This document shows, in pieces, positions 54,982-64,000 of a DNA stretch of 64,000 nt; the first letter of the stretch is position 1; each line of letters starts with the position of its first letter. Below the pieces are notes generated by a model. It ran no database searches and was not told the origin of the DNA. It saw nothing but the letters and a program-made list of their open reading frames with translations. The DNA lies in contig JADJKL010000008.1 of assembly GCA_016706055.1 (NCBI GenBank), positions 1-64,000 of the forward strand, given 5' to 3'. Origin of the DNA: Chitinophagaceae bacterium. GTDB lineage: Bacteria > Bacteroidota > Bacteroidia > Chitinophagales > Chitinophagaceae. Position numbers and translations under genes: made by a program.

Positions 54982-56802
54982 TCAATCCTTTCCTATAAAA
55001 TACTTCACCACCATTTTTGCTCTAGTTATTCCAATCACTTTACCTATTTCAATTTCCCCTTTCCCTGTTCTTATTGCCTCACGGATGTTTTTAACTGACT
55101 TAAAAGTTTTCAGCAATTCATTGGCAGTTTGTTTACCAATACCTGGAATTTCTTCTAACTCATTTTTAAAAGTGCCTTTACTTCGTTTATTACGATGAAA
55201 TGTGATACCAAACCGATGGACTTCGTCTCGTATACGACGAATAAAATGTAAGCTGTTACTGTTGTAAGCTAATTTTAAAGAGGCAGAATCTCCTGCAAAA
55301 AATATTTCTTCAATGTTTTTAGCTAAACCAATTACGGTTGAGTTGCCTTCTACACCTAATTCGGTCAATGCTTCGATAGCGGAGCTTAGCTGGCCTTTTC
55401 CTCCGTCTATAATTATTAACTGGGGAAAATCTTGGTTTTCCTCTTTAAGCCGCTTATATCGTCTAAAAACAGCCTCTTTCATGCTGGCAAAGTCATTAAT
55501 GCCTTCAACTGTTTTAACATTGAAATGTCGGTAATCTTTTTTACTGGGTTCTCCCTTTTTAAAACATACCATTGCCGATACAGGGTAACTACCTTGGAAG
55601 TTTGAATTATCAAAACATTCTATATGTAATGGTAATTCCTGTAACTGTAAATCAAGCTGTAATTGTTCTAATAGCTTTACCTTATCAGGATTTTTTGAAC
55701 TTAAACGTAATCTTTCTTTTTGCTTCAATTCTTCAATAAAATAGTTAACATTTTTAGCAGAAAGCTCCAGCAGTTTTTTTCTGTCACCACCTTTCGGCAC
55801 TTTTACTTGAATATCCGATTGCGGATACACAATGCTAAAAGGAACTACTATTTCAGCAGCATCACTATTAAATGTAGTACGAAGCTGCGCAATGGTATAA
55901 ACCAGTATTTCTTCTGCTGTTTCTTCAAGATGCGTTTCTACTTTGGTGGTGTGTGTTTGAATAATTGCACCGTTTCTCACCATCAGAAAATTGATATAGC
56001 CAATTTCTTTCTCCTGCTGAAAACTAAATACATCCACATTAATTGATTTGGCATTGGCCACAACAGAACGGGATTCATAGTTTTCAAGAAACTCAATTTT
56101 TTGTTTTTGCAATCCGGCTTTTTCAAAATTCAGTGCTGTTGCATTGCTCTTCATTTCATCCTTATAATGACGGATAACCGGCGCAAGATTTCCTTTTAGT
56201 AGATTTTTCATTTGTTCAAGTCCTTCCTGATAATCTTCTACTGTTTGTAATCCTTCGCATGGTCCTTTGCAATTTCCAAGATGGTATTCAAGGCAGACTT
56301 TAAATTTCTTTTTTTTGATATTACTGTTGGTGAGATTAAGTGAGCAATTTCTGAGTGGGATAGTTTGCTTGATAAATTCCAGCAGCTCTCTTACTTTTTT
56401 TACTGAGGTGTATGGACCAAGGTATTCCGAACCATCATCAATTTTGTTTCTTGTAAAAAATATTCTGGGAAAAGGCTCATTTTTTATTACAAGAAAAGGA
56501 TAGCTCTTATCATCCTTCAGATTAATATTATACTTCGGCTGAAATTGTTTGATCAGCGTATTCTCCAATAAGAATGCATCTTGTTCGGAATTAACAATGG
56601 TGAATTCTATTTTGGCTATACGTTGTACCAGCTCATATGTTTTATAACTGGTTAATGTTTTAATGAAGTAAGAGCTTACTCTTTTTCGTAGATGTTTAGC
56701 CTTGCCAACATACAATAATTCGTTTTCAGCATTATAGTATTTGTAAATACCGGGAAGTTTTGGAATGTCAGAAGCAATATGTTGAAATTCGTTTGCTGTC
56801 AT
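54982..56802 (-). CDS. uvrC: Excinuclease ABC subunit C
   Basis: 606 residues, intact. The N-terminal GIY-YIG nuclease domain is PKLPGIYKYYNAENELLYVGKAKHLRKRVSSYF; a Cys-containing linker (KVCLEYHLGNCKGPCEG) and UVR motif region follow, then the RNase-H-like domain (IECFDNSNFQGSYPVSAMVCFKKGEPSKKDYRHF, LIIIDGGKGQLSSAIEAL) and a terminal helix-hairpin-helix (LEEIPGIGKQTANELLKTF). It makes both incisions of nucleotide excision repair. Its ATG shares one base with the stop of the lipoprotein gene. Confidence 0.97.
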   Translation of the reverse strand: MTANEFQHIASDIPKLPGIYKYYNAENELLYVGKAKHLRKRVSSYFIKTLTSYKTYELVQRIAKIEFTIVNSEQDAFLLENTLIKQFQPKYNINLKDDKSYPFLVIKNEPFPRIFFTRNKIDDGSEYLGPYTSVKKVRELLEFIKQTIPLRNCSLNLTNSNIKKKKFKVCLEYHLGNCKGPCEGLQTVEDYQEGLEQMKNLLKGNLAPVIRHYKDEMKSNATALNFEKAGLQKQKIEFLENYESRSVVANAKSINVDVFSFQQEKEIGYINFLMVRNGAIIQTHTTKVETHLEETAEEILVYTIAQLRTTFNSDAAEIVVPFSIVYPQSDIQVKVPKGGDRKKLLELSAKNVNYFIEELKQKERLRLSSKNPDKVKLLEQLQLDLQLQELPLHIECFDNSNFQGSYPVSAMVCFKKGEPSKKDYRHFNVKTVEGINDFASMKEAVFRRYKRLKEENQDFPQLIIIDGGKGQLSSAIEALTELGVEGNSTVIGLAKNIEEIFFAGDSASLKLAYNSNSLHFIRRIRDEVHRFGITFHRNKRSKGTFKNELEEIPGIGKQTANELLKTFKSVKNIREAIRTGKGEIEIGKVIGITRAKMVVKYFIGKD

Positions 56803-57374
56803 CAGTTTTTATCTTCATTCCAGCTTACTTTCATAATTGTAGTTTGTTCCGGCTGCCCTTTTTTCTGACTGGTGGTAATTACCTGAAAGTATTTATCTAA
56901 TTGCCAGAGCATTTTCTTTTGCAGAAAACTATCCCTGTTGCTTATTTCTCTTACTACAATTATATTATTTACTTTATCGCCTGATGGATTTGGTGTAACC
57001 AACATTTCCTGTTTTTTTGTTTCTTCTTTATCAGGATTAATAGGAGTGTAACTGATGATTACCCGGTTTAATAACTCGTCGTAACGTGGAGGTTCTTCTT
57101 TAAATCTTCTTGCAATTTTTTGGTCTGAAAGATCAGGAATATTCAAAAAATCTTTTGCAACGGATGCAAATTCTTCTCTTGGGATGTAAACAGTATCGCT
57201 ATTGAGACTGTCTTTTACCATTATTTTCATAATAGGATATAAAGAAGTATCTACATGTGCTACTTGCTTTTTAATAAGCGAAACAATAGAAATAAATTTC
57301 TTGTCTTCTTGTTTTTCTTTACAGGAAACGAAACAAAGAAGCAAGAAGGAAAAAGCCGTTAAACTGATTTTCAT
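56802..57374 (-). CDS. Lipoprotein of unknown function
   Basis: 190 residues. The signal SLTAFSFLLLCFVSC has a lipobox with Cys18, and the mature part is charged and largely alpha/beta (VDTSLYPIMKIMVKDSL, YIPREEFASVAKDFLNIPDLS, RRFKEEPPRYDELLNRVIISYTP). No family is recognised. Coupled to uvrC by a one-base stop-start overlap, which may be only positional. Confidence 0.6.
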   Translation of the reverse strand: MKISLTAFSFLLLCFVSCKEKQEDKKFISIVSLIKKQVAHVDTSLYPIMKIMVKDSLNSDTVYIPREEFASVAKDFLNIPDLSDQKIARRFKEEPPRYDELLNRVIISYTPINPDKEETKKQEMLVTPNPSGDKVNNIIVVREISNRDSFLQKKMLWQLDKYFQVITTSQKKGQPEQTTIMKVSWNEDKN

Positions 57375-57406
57375 GGGTTAAAATTAATGGAAAGTAAGAT
57401 TGAAAT

Positions 57407-57439
57407 AAAAATCCCATTGCGAATAACAATGGGATTTTT
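57407..57439 (-). terminator. Bidirectional terminator
   Basis: AAAATCCCATTG (57408-57419) pairs with CAATGGGATTTTT (57427-57439); T runs flank it on both strands. It ends the gene at 57464-58924 (minus strand). Confidence 0.8.
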
Positions 57440-57463
57440 AAAGTAAAGCAGTTAGTATTGATT

Positions 57464-58924
57464 CTACTTAAGTGTTATGCCTAGTTTTACGCCAAAATCA
57501 AAAAGATGTTCTTTGATGGGATAAGTATCCTTGAAGCTTGAAAATACCTGATAACGAACTTGTGGTCCAATCCGCCAGTCTACCTTTCCTGTACTATATC
57601 CGGCAAATAGTTCAAATCCGGTATTAATATTCCATTTGCGAGTCAATGAAGGCACTCTAGCATAATTTTTTAAATCGGTAGAAAGAAGGTAAGCCCTATT
57701 TCCTAAAATATAAGTAGGCTGTACAGTTGCACCGACACCGATGATTGTTTTTCTTTTTCCAGAAAGTTTAACTTCTGCACCAACTGGAAGAGATGCGGAT
57801 ATATATTTATTATGTAACCAGGATGCTCTGTAGCCTCCCACATTTCTTAAGTTAGTAACAGTAGAAACAGTGTTTGTACCTCCTGATGAATTCGACAAAG
57901 TAATTGTCGCAATCTCACTACTGTGGTTTGAGGCCTGAATATTATACTTGCTTACATTGAACTGAAGCCCTGCTGTAAAAGTCAAGATTTTTGAAACAGG
58001 AAATCCGGCTGAAACGCCTAATTGTATGCCGATATCTGGTTTATGAGTCACTACACTGTTAATGTCAGAAAACGAATAAACAGGTGCAGATCCTGCTGAA
58101 GAACGGGCAGCATCAAGAAAAGGCCTGTTTTCATTCAGTTTACGATAAGTAATTACAGGTATAACATGCATCTGCCAGACTACTTTTTTGGAAGGTTTGT
58201 TATTCTTGTATGCATTTATCACACTTTCTATGGTCATTGGGTACATGTCTTTTTCTTGTGTAGAAGTGTTTTCAATTGATGCTTGTTCTGGTTCTTCCAT
58301 ATGAGAATCAGCAATAGTTGTTTCTATCGGGGTGCTCTTAATATTGGCTAAATCAATAGTCGCTTTTGGCGTAATATCTTTCTTATTGTTAATGTAAGTT
58401 GTTAGAGGCTTTATTGTTTGTTTAGTATTAATAGTTGCCGTTTTTGTTAGTAAAGCGGTTTCAGGTTCCTGAAAATTGTCAGACCTTTCATTTTCGGTAA
58501 CTGATGTGGTTGTAGGTTTTGTGTCGTTTACAATTGTATTTGTTTCAGTTAATGTTGTAGTGGCAAAAAGTATTTTTTGTGTATTGTCCGGTGAAATAAC
58601 AACTGTACTTTTTTTGTTGTTCGCTTTTATCGGTGTAATGATAACTTCTGATTCAGCACTTTCAAGTTGATTGTTTTTTTGCGAAGCCGAATTGAATTTG
58701 TCAGAAAGTATATGTTGCTGTTTACTTGAAGGGCTAAGCATAATACCAGTTACAGCTGCAGTTGAAAGAAGCAATAAGATTAGACCTATGCCATACCAAC
58801 GCCGACGGGTATGTAAAGTATTATTAATACCCTTCCAAACCTTTTCGGAGGGAAACATCCGGTATTGATCAGCATTCTGCTTTACAAAATGTTCAAAGTC
58901 TCTATTTTCAAAATTTTGGTTCAT
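57464..58924 (-). CDS. Membrane protein with a cytoplasmic N-terminus and C-terminal beta-barrel-like region
   Basis: 486 residues. The first 43 (FENRDFEHFVKQNADQYRMFPSEKVWKGI) are soluble and resemble N-termini of Bacteroidota anti-sigma-like proteins; a membrane helix follows at about 44-63 (WYGIGLILLLLSTAAVTGIM). Then comes a long Thr/Asn/Lys-rich linker, and from about residue 265 outer-membrane barrel-like strands (DIGIQLGVSAGFPVSKILTFTAGLQFNVSKY, WRIGPQVRYQVFSSF, FDFGVKLGITLK). It lies 31 nt downstream of an ECF sigma gene and is probably co-transcribed. Confidence 0.65.
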   Translation of the reverse strand: MNQNFENRDFEHFVKQNADQYRMFPSEKVWKGINNTLHTRRRWYGIGLILLLLSTAAVTGIMLSPSSKQQHILSDKFNSASQKNNQLESAESEVIITPIKANNKKSTVVISPDNTQKILFATTTLTETNTIVNDTKPTTTSVTENERSDNFQEPETALLTKTATINTKQTIKPLTTYINNKKDITPKATIDLANIKSTPIETTIADSHMEEPEQASIENTSTQEKDMYPMTIESVINAYKNNKPSKKVVWQMHVIPVITYRKLNENRPFLDAARSSAGSAPVYSFSDINSVVTHKPDIGIQLGVSAGFPVSKILTFTAGLQFNVSKYNIQASNHSSEIATITLSNSSGGTNTVSTVTNLRNVGGYRASWLHNKYISASLPVGAEVKLSGKRKTIIGVGATVQPTYILGNRAYLLSTDLKNYARVPSLTRKWNINTGFELFAGYSTGKVDWRIGPQVRYQVFSSFKDTYPIKEHLFDFGVKLGITLK

Positions 58925-58955
58925 AACCAGTACTCACTTAATTAGGTACGTCTTT

Positions 58956-59537
58956 TTAACTCTGGTTAACAGCGGCAAGCCAATTAGCTTCCTGTTTTGG
59001 TTTCTGTAAAATTCTTCTTCTTATCAAAATATTTTCAAGCATTGCCTTAGCCCTTGTGTACTGGCTTCGACTTGTGCTTTCTTCTATTCCAAGTATATTG
59101 GCTATTTCCCGGTGACTGTAACCTTCAATTGCATAAAGGTTAAGTACTGTTCTATAACCAATCGGTAACATTCTGATACATTCAACAACTTGTTTTGCCT
59201 GAATAATGGCAGGTACACTTTCTTCTCTTATTTGTACACCTGTTGCATGAATGATGTCTACACTTTCATTAAACTTCTTGTTTTTCTTCAGAATATTAAT
59301 ACAAGTGTGAACGATTATTCTCCTAATCCAACCTTCAAAAGAGCCACGGTTTTCAAAACTGTGCATTTGTAAAAACACCTTTATGAAACCTTCCTGAAGC
59401 ATATCTTCAGCATCTTCACGGTTATGAGCAAAGCGATAGCAAACAGCCAACATTTTAGGGCTGTACTTATTGTACAACTCCCGCTGGGCCACAGCATCGC
59501 TGTTCAAACAACCTTTTAAAAGGGCTTCCTCTGTCAT
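58956..59537 (-). CDS. ECF-type RNA polymerase sigma factor
   Basis: 193 residues. Region 2 is YNKYSPKMLAVCYRFAHNREDAEDMLQEGFIKVF, then GSFEGWIRRIIVHTCINILKK; region 4 is MLPIGYRTVLNLYAIEGYSHREIANILGIEESTSRSQYTRAKAML. The C-terminus has a short extra basic tail. The downstream membrane protein is the likely partner or regulator. Confidence 0.9.
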   Translation of the reverse strand: MTEEALLKGCLNSDAVAQRELYNKYSPKMLAVCYRFAHNREDAEDMLQEGFIKVFLQMHSFENRGSFEGWIRRIIVHTCINILKKNKKFNESVDIIHATGVQIREESVPAIIQAKQVVECIRMLPIGYRTVLNLYAIEGYSHREIANILGIEESTSRSQYTRAKAMLENILIRRRILQKPKQEANWLAAVNQS

Positions 59538-59691
59538 AACTTACTTTGGTTGCCTGTAATTTAGACAAATTTTCTTAATGATTGCTGCATATCGACACTA
59601 AAATTATCATGTTTAATTTGCTTAAAAGCGACTTGAAGAGATTGAGATTTGATTTTTAACAACTGTCCGACCTTCTCGGCTTTTTAAAATT

Positions 59692-59724
59692 AAAAATGGC
59701 CTGTTTGAAAACAGGCCATTTTTG
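59692..59724 (-). terminator. Terminator of the haem-uptake group
   Basis: AAAAATGGCCTG (59692-59703) pairs with CAGGCCATTTTT (59712-59723), with T runs on both sides. It lies just after the stop of the receptor at 59727. Confidence 0.85.
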
Positions 59725-59726
59725 AC

Positions 59727-61934
59727 TTAAAGAGAAGCTCGTAGAGACAAAATAAAATTTGAACCAGCAGCCACAATTCCAGAAGAATAAGGTCTGTAAC
59801 GTTGATTAGTCATGTTTTCCCAACCAACTGTTACTTGCAAATTTTTTACTATCTGATGAGAAGCTTTCAAGCCGAGGGTGTACCAACCTGGTGAGTAAGG
59901 CTTTCCGTTGGCATCTTTTGCATAAATATCAGTTTTGGATTGTTCCGAAGGAGCAAGGTCTTTATTTTCTATTTTGCTATTATATTGTGCTGACGCTTCT
60001 ATAAAGAGCTTATCTATTTTGTAACGCAAAGCAGTGCTACCATAAAAAGGTGGTGCATGGCGAAGCGGAACCTGTTCATTTTTTGAATCATCAGTTTCTT
60101 TTCCCGTTATCCAATTGGCATGTGTTTGCAAAGACAATGCTCTGGTAAAGAAAAATTCAGAACTAATCTGGAAACCAGAGACAGTTGCCTTTCCGATATT
60201 TTGCAACTCTTCTACTTGGCTCAATATATCATTAAATAAAATACTGTCCTGTCCGTTAAAAGTAGAGAAGCGACGAACAATTGCATTATTCAAAATAGTG
60301 TGAAAACCATTTAGCTCAATTCGAAATTTATTTGGAATACTTTTTATAATACCCAACTCAAAATTCCAGGCATACTCAGCGGTTAAATTTGGATTGGGAA
60401 CTGTTACGTTTCCAGGCACACTTTCAAATAGCTTTCCAATATCATCTACATTCGGCATACGGTAGCCGGTTGAGATATTTCCGTTAAGTTGCCATCCTTC
60501 TGACGGACGAAAAACCAAACCTGTATTGCCAGTTATTGCTCCATCTTTTATTTCAGCATCCTTATATGGAAACTTAATGAATGTGGTATCGAATGAAGCA
60601 TTGAGTGTATTATAACTATATCGCAAACCAGTGGTAAGTGTAACTTTTGGATGAATGTTTACTTTATAACTTCCATAAATGCCGGCAGTGCTCCATGTGC
60701 TTCCATCCGGATAGCGGCTTACCATTGGAGTAGCAATGTTTGTACTGATATTGGTTCTTTCACCAAATGACCCAACTTTATTATGTACATATTCAAGTCC
60801 GTAGAAAATTTCTCCTTTGCCAACAGTTTTAGTTGCATCCCAGTTAGCACTGATAGCATCTACTAATTCCACTTGTCTGTTACGATTGTTGTTAGCCCTA
60901 GTTCTATCAATACGGCTTTCTTCATAATCCTGATACGCTACCGTTAACCTTGCATCATCATAAACACTTGTTTTTTTGCTATTCAGAATCTGTAGGTTAT
61001 GCATATTCCATTTCATTGGACCATAGTACCATTCAGCGAAACGAAGTGCTCCATTTCTATATTGAATAAGTCTGTCGTATCGTGGAGCGTCACTGGTTTT
61101 TGCATACATAAAACTGTATTGCAAGTCCCAGTTCTCATTTGGTTTGAAACGAATTTTTTGTAAAAAATTTGTTTGGTCATATCCGCTGAATCGTTGAATA
61201 CGGGGATCACTGTTTTGAACAATGTTGTCAGTGTTATTTACTCTTTCAACATATTCAGGTCGCAGATAACTATCTTGCCCACCATTTTTTCCCATTTTCA
61301 AGTCATCGAATTTGCTGAAGGAAAAGGAACTAAGTACAGACCATTTTTTCCAGCCTAAATTAATATCTGCATGTACTGTATTCTCTTTATTGGCCGTAGA
61401 ATATCTGCCAAGTACACTTCCTCTTACCTGCATTTTTTTGTCTTTTGAAAAACGGGCATCCAGTGTATGAAAATCCATAACACCGCCAATGGCATCGCTA
61501 CCATAAATAAGAGAACCTGGTCCAAATATTACTTCAGCAGTTTCTGTACTCAATGCATCAATGCTTATTACATTTTGTAGGTTACCACTTCTATAAATAG
61601 CGTTGTTCATTCTTACGCCATCTACTACCAATAGAACTCTGTTAGTGGCAAATCCACGAATCATCGGGCTGCCACCGCCAAGCTGACTTTTTTGAACAAA
61701 TACTGCCCCTGTCTGACTTAATAAATCTGCTGCTGTTTGCGGATTATTTCTAAGAATATCAAATTTGTTTACTTTGACAATTTTATTAGGAACTTCATTC
61801 AATTTTTGTTCCCATTTATTTACTGAGATCACAATTTCTCCCAATGTTTTTTTGAAAATAGTGTCTTCTTGTGTATGGCCAAATAAAGCGATACACAATG
61901 TGCATACAAGAGCAAGCACATGCTTATGTTTCAT
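59727..61934 (-). CDS. TonB-dependent receptor, haem/haemoglobin type
   Basis: 735 residues from ATG 61934 (signal HVLALVCTLCIALFGHT); the frame reaches back to 61985, but those residues do not look like a signal. The plug has NNPQTAADLLSQTGAVFVQKSQLGGGSPMIRGFATNRVLLVVDGVRMNNAIYRSGN and VIFGPGSLIYGSDAIGGVMDF, the layout of the TonB haemoglobin/haem receptor family. Upstream on the same strand lies a c-type haem-binding protein, which supports haem as substrate. No HmuY-like lipoprotein or hmu transporter is present. Confidence 0.8.
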   Translation of the reverse strand: MKHKHVLALVCTLCIALFGHTQEDTIFKKTLGEIVISVNKWEQKLNEVPNKIVKVNKFDILRNNPQTAADLLSQTGAVFVQKSQLGGGSPMIRGFATNRVLLVVDGVRMNNAIYRSGNLQNVISIDALSTETAEVIFGPGSLIYGSDAIGGVMDFHTLDARFSKDKKMQVRGSVLGRYSTANKENTVHADINLGWKKWSVLSSFSFSKFDDLKMGKNGGQDSYLRPEYVERVNNTDNIVQNSDPRIQRFSGYDQTNFLQKIRFKPNENWDLQYSFMYAKTSDAPRYDRLIQYRNGALRFAEWYYGPMKWNMHNLQILNSKKTSVYDDARLTVAYQDYEESRIDRTRANNNRNRQVELVDAISANWDATKTVGKGEIFYGLEYVHNKVGSFGERTNISTNIATPMVSRYPDGSTWSTAGIYGSYKVNIHPKVTLTTGLRYSYNTLNASFDTTFIKFPYKDAEIKDGAITGNTGLVFRPSEGWQLNGNISTGYRMPNVDDIGKLFESVPGNVTVPNPNLTAEYAWNFELGIIKSIPNKFRIELNGFHTILNNAIVRRFSTFNGQDSILFNDILSQVEELQNIGKATVSGFQISSEFFFTRALSLQTHANWITGKETDDSKNEQVPLRHAPPFYGSTALRYKIDKLFIEASAQYNSKIENKDLAPSEQSKTDIYAKDANGKPYSPGWYTLGLKASHQIVKNLQVTVGWENMTNQRYRPYSSGIVAAGSNFILSLRASL

Positions 61935-61978
61935 AAATAGTAAGTTTTTTTTAAAATTTAGTTTGTTATTATAAAATG

Positions 61979-62476
61979 CTAACAAACCTGAGGTGGAGGA
62001 ATTAGAATTTCCTTGAACGGATTTTTTCGGCTTTTTGGTCGAAACGTATTAAAAAAGTTGCAAGAGTTTAAAGCATCAGACAGTTCTATTTGTGGATTAC
62101 AAAAAACCGGTAGGTGGCTGAGTAGTTGTGCGAGAAGCTTATTCTGTTCTTTATTTTTTCCGGAAGTATTTCTCTCTATTTCTTTAAGCTTTGTTTCATC
62201 TTCATCAAAAAGCCCGATGAAACTATATATGCCATTTTCGAGTTTTTTATTTTTAATATCAAACAATCTGTTATTAACCCAAATCTCATCGTTGTCCATC
62301 CAAATAACTTCGTTTTCTGGCTGCACAACTGTTTGGAGGCTTTCTGTTTCAAACTGTTTTTTCATTTTATCATGAATCTGCTCCTTTTTGGCAGTGATAA
62401 AAATGGCAAACAGCAAAGGCGAAAACCCAAGCAGGATAAATAAAATAGCTGTTATTTTCTTCGTTTTAAATTTCAA
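61979..62476 (-). CDS. Membrane-anchored protein of unknown function
   Basis: 165 residues. One N-terminal helix (ITAILFILLGFSPLLFAIFI) is followed by a soluble, acidic domain (VIWMDNDEIWVNNRLFDIKNKKLENGIYSFIGLFDEDETKL) and a tail with three Cys (VFCNPQ, LNSCNFF, PPQVC). No family is recognised. It lies between the haem-binding protein and the TonB receptor (44 nt before the latter), so a role in the same uptake process is possible. Confidence 0.5.
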   Translation of the reverse strand: MKFKTKKITAILFILLGFSPLLFAIFITAKKEQIHDKMKKQFETESLQTVVQPENEVIWMDNDEIWVNNRLFDIKNKKLENGIYSFIGLFDEDETKLKEIERNTSGKNKEQNKLLAQLLSHLPVFCNPQIELSDALNSCNFFNTFRPKSRKNPFKEILIPPPQVC

Positions 62477-62503
62477 AAGATGATGCTGAGGTATGATTTA
62501 AGT

Positions 62504-62995
62504 CTATTTTTTTCTGACCAGACTATCGATGGGATATTTTGCCTTCATAGTATCCATTACAGTATTTGCCCAGCCAATAATTTTATTTTTTTCTTCATCA
62601 GTCAATTTTGCATCCTTGTGTGTCCAGGTGTAAGAATTAAGGGGCATTTCTCCTTTTTTCACCATGTCAACCGTTTCTTCCATTTTATGAAATTGTGTAC
62701 GTAATGATTTGTGAGTGTATTCATCAAAATTCAGATGTTTCTTGCCATCCTTTATATGTCCATCCAACCACCAATGTACAGGTTGAATTTTTGCATACCA
62801 TGGATACGTTGAATTATTGCTATGACAATCATTACAGGCTTTCGCCAAAATCGTTTTTACATCATCAGGAATAGCGAAAGAGTTGCCAATGAAATTAGGC
62901 TGCGGTCCTTCAGCTTTATTTTTCTTTGGATGAATAAACTGGATTACAATTAATGCCAATAAAAGTACCAGCAAAATTTTCTTAACAATTTTCAT
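62504..62995 (-). CDS. Haem-binding domain protein (c-type, CxxCH)
   Basis: 163 residues: an N-terminal anchor (KILLVLLLALIVIQF), then AIPDDVKTILAKACNDCHSNNSTYPWYAKIQPVHWWLDGHIKDGKKHLNFDEY. The CNDCH motif (Cys54, Cys57, His58) and the WYAKIQPVxWW stretch are typical of the haem-bd family of Bacteroidota. Covalent c-type haem in the periplasm is expected. It is 10 nt upstream of gpmI's stop on the same strand. Confidence 0.85.
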   Translation of the reverse strand: MKIVKKILLVLLLALIVIQFIHPKKNKAEGPQPNFIGNSFAIPDDVKTILAKACNDCHSNNSTYPWYAKIQPVHWWLDGHIKDGKKHLNFDEYTHKSLRTQFHKMEETVDMVKKGEMPLNSYTWTHKDAKLTDEEKNKIIGWANTVMDTMKAKYPIDSLVRKK

Positions 62996-63005
62996 TTATA
63001 ATAAG

Positions 63006-64000
63006 TTATGAATTCGAAATTAAGACATTGCCCGTCATTTCTTTCGGAATTTGTATTTCCATCATGGTAAGAATGGTTGGCGCTATATCGCCTAGTTTTC
63101 CGGGCATTATAGTTCCCTTCCATTCATTATCAATTATAAAGAAAGGTACAGGGTTCAATGTATGTGCTGTATTGGGTGATCCGTCTTCATTTATCAGATA
63201 GTCTGAGTTGCCATGATCTGCTGTCAAGAAGATTGTGTATCCGTTTTTTAATCCTGTAGTTACGATTTTCTCAACACATTTATCTACCGTTTCCGCTGCT
63301 TTGATAGCGGCTTGCCAAATACCAGTATGTCCTACCATATCTGTGTTGGCATAATTTAAACAAATGAAATCGGCCTCACCCTTTTCTATTTCCGGCAATA
63401 ATAGATCTGTCAATTCGTATGCACTCATTTCCGGTTGCAAGTCATAAGTAGCTACTTTGGGAGATTGTGCCATTATTCTTTTTTCCCCTACAAACTCTTT
63501 TTCCCTGCCCCCACTAAAAAAGAAGGTGACATGCGGATATTTTTCTGTTTCCGCCGCACGGATTTGTTTTAGGCCATTAGCCTGAAGTATTTCACCCAGT
63601 GTATTATTCAGGTTGTCGTTTTCAAACATAACATGAACGTTTTTGTATGTCTGATCATATTCTGTCATTGTGGTGTAATACAGATCCAGTTTGTACATAT
63701 GAAATTCAGGAAAATTGGCTTTGTGTTAACACCTGCGTTATTTCTCTGCACCTATCAGTTCTAAAGTTGAAACAAATGGCAACATCTCCATCTTCTATTG
63801 TTGCCAAAGGCTGTTGTGCTTCGTTAAGAATAACTGTTGGTAAAATAAACTCGTCAGTAATATTATTAGCATAAGAATTTTCAACTGCGGCTATGGCATC
63901 CGTAGCTTTTTCTCCTGTGCCATTTACTAATGCATCATAAGCCAGTTTGATCCGTTCCCAACGTTTGTCACGGTCCATTGCAAAATAGCGGCCACTTACA
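63006..64000 (-). CDS. gpmI: 2,3-bisphosphoglycerate-independent phosphoglycerate mutase (partial, one frameshift)
   Basis: The 5' end lies beyond the window. From 64000 the frame reads VSGRYFAMDRDKRWERIKLAYDALVNG, the conserved transferase-domain segment. One extra T in the run near 63711 breaks the frame at TQSQF; deleting it gives QFPEFHMYKLDLYYTTMTEYD and the rest to 63006, including FLTADHGNSDYL (metal-binding Asp-His) and NTAHTLNPVPFFI. It interconverts 3- and 2-phosphoglycerate in glycolysis using manganese. Confidence 0.92.

Noticed and set aside
1..64000. CRISPR arrays, prophage, rRNA operons, replication origin
   Set aside because: No regularly spaced direct repeats, phage structural genes, rRNA sequence or DnaA-box cluster was seen.

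Overview
The window comes from a Bacteroidota genome, probably of the Chitinophagaceae type. The evidence is a complete gldK-gldL-gldM-gldN block for type IX secretion and gliding, several TonB-dependent receptors, DUF4271 next to hemD, promoters of the form TTG-N19-23-TAnnTTTG, few recognisable Shine-Dalgarno sequences, and low GC. The family-level placement is inference; the phylum is well supported.

Layout. 1-13150 is a cell-surface polysaccharide locus: a flippase and a decayed second copy of it, five glycosyltransferase-type genes (one a broken GINT-like gene), a GNAT acetyltransferase, a transglutaminase-like protein, asparagine synthetase, a multi-pass membrane protein on the other strand, and a PHP-type tyrosine phosphatase, closed by a strong terminator. 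13222-19301 is a carotenoid cluster: a CarH-like B12-dependent MerR regulator, an ECF sigma factor, crtI, crtB, idi, crtZ and crtY. Two pairs of inverted TGTTTAA half-sites lie in front of the sigma gene. 19302-22926 holds hypothetical genes, a LapA-like protein and a GNAT-nitrilase fusion. 22977-30088 is an ion-flux block: two MscS channels, two cation/proton antiporters, a CLC protein and a CBS protein.

30176-30754 is the most unusual stretch. One intact tRNA-Arg(CCG) is accompanied by two broken copies and a small GIY-YIG nuclease gene. In one broken copy, GC-rich palindromes interrupt the D arm, anticodon arm and T arm, each at its loop. The other broken copy carries a related palindrome of the same length at the same D-loop position.

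30765-38503 holds marC, a small Cys-rich protein, a btuB-like receptor under a cobalamin riboswitch, a second TonB receptor, a beta-barrel protein and an amino-acid permease. 38570-49702 holds a TolC/HlyD pair, gpsA, hemW, a TamA-like protein, a DUF4271 protein, hemD and a YyaL-type protein. 49851-54716 is gldKLMN. 54982-64000 holds uvrC, a lipoprotein, an ECF sigma factor with a membrane/beta-barrel partner, a probable haem uptake group and the 3' part of gpmI.

A warning on the sequence itself: at least fourteen genes, including housekeeping genes such as gpsA, gpmI, gldM and crtB, are broken by single-base shifts, most of them in homopolymer runs. Both halves remain well conserved. Most of these are probably sequencing or assembly errors, so they are annotated here as single genes spanning the shift. 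The first 3.5 kb is different: it carries more numerous lesions and a diverged duplicate, so real decay is likely there too.
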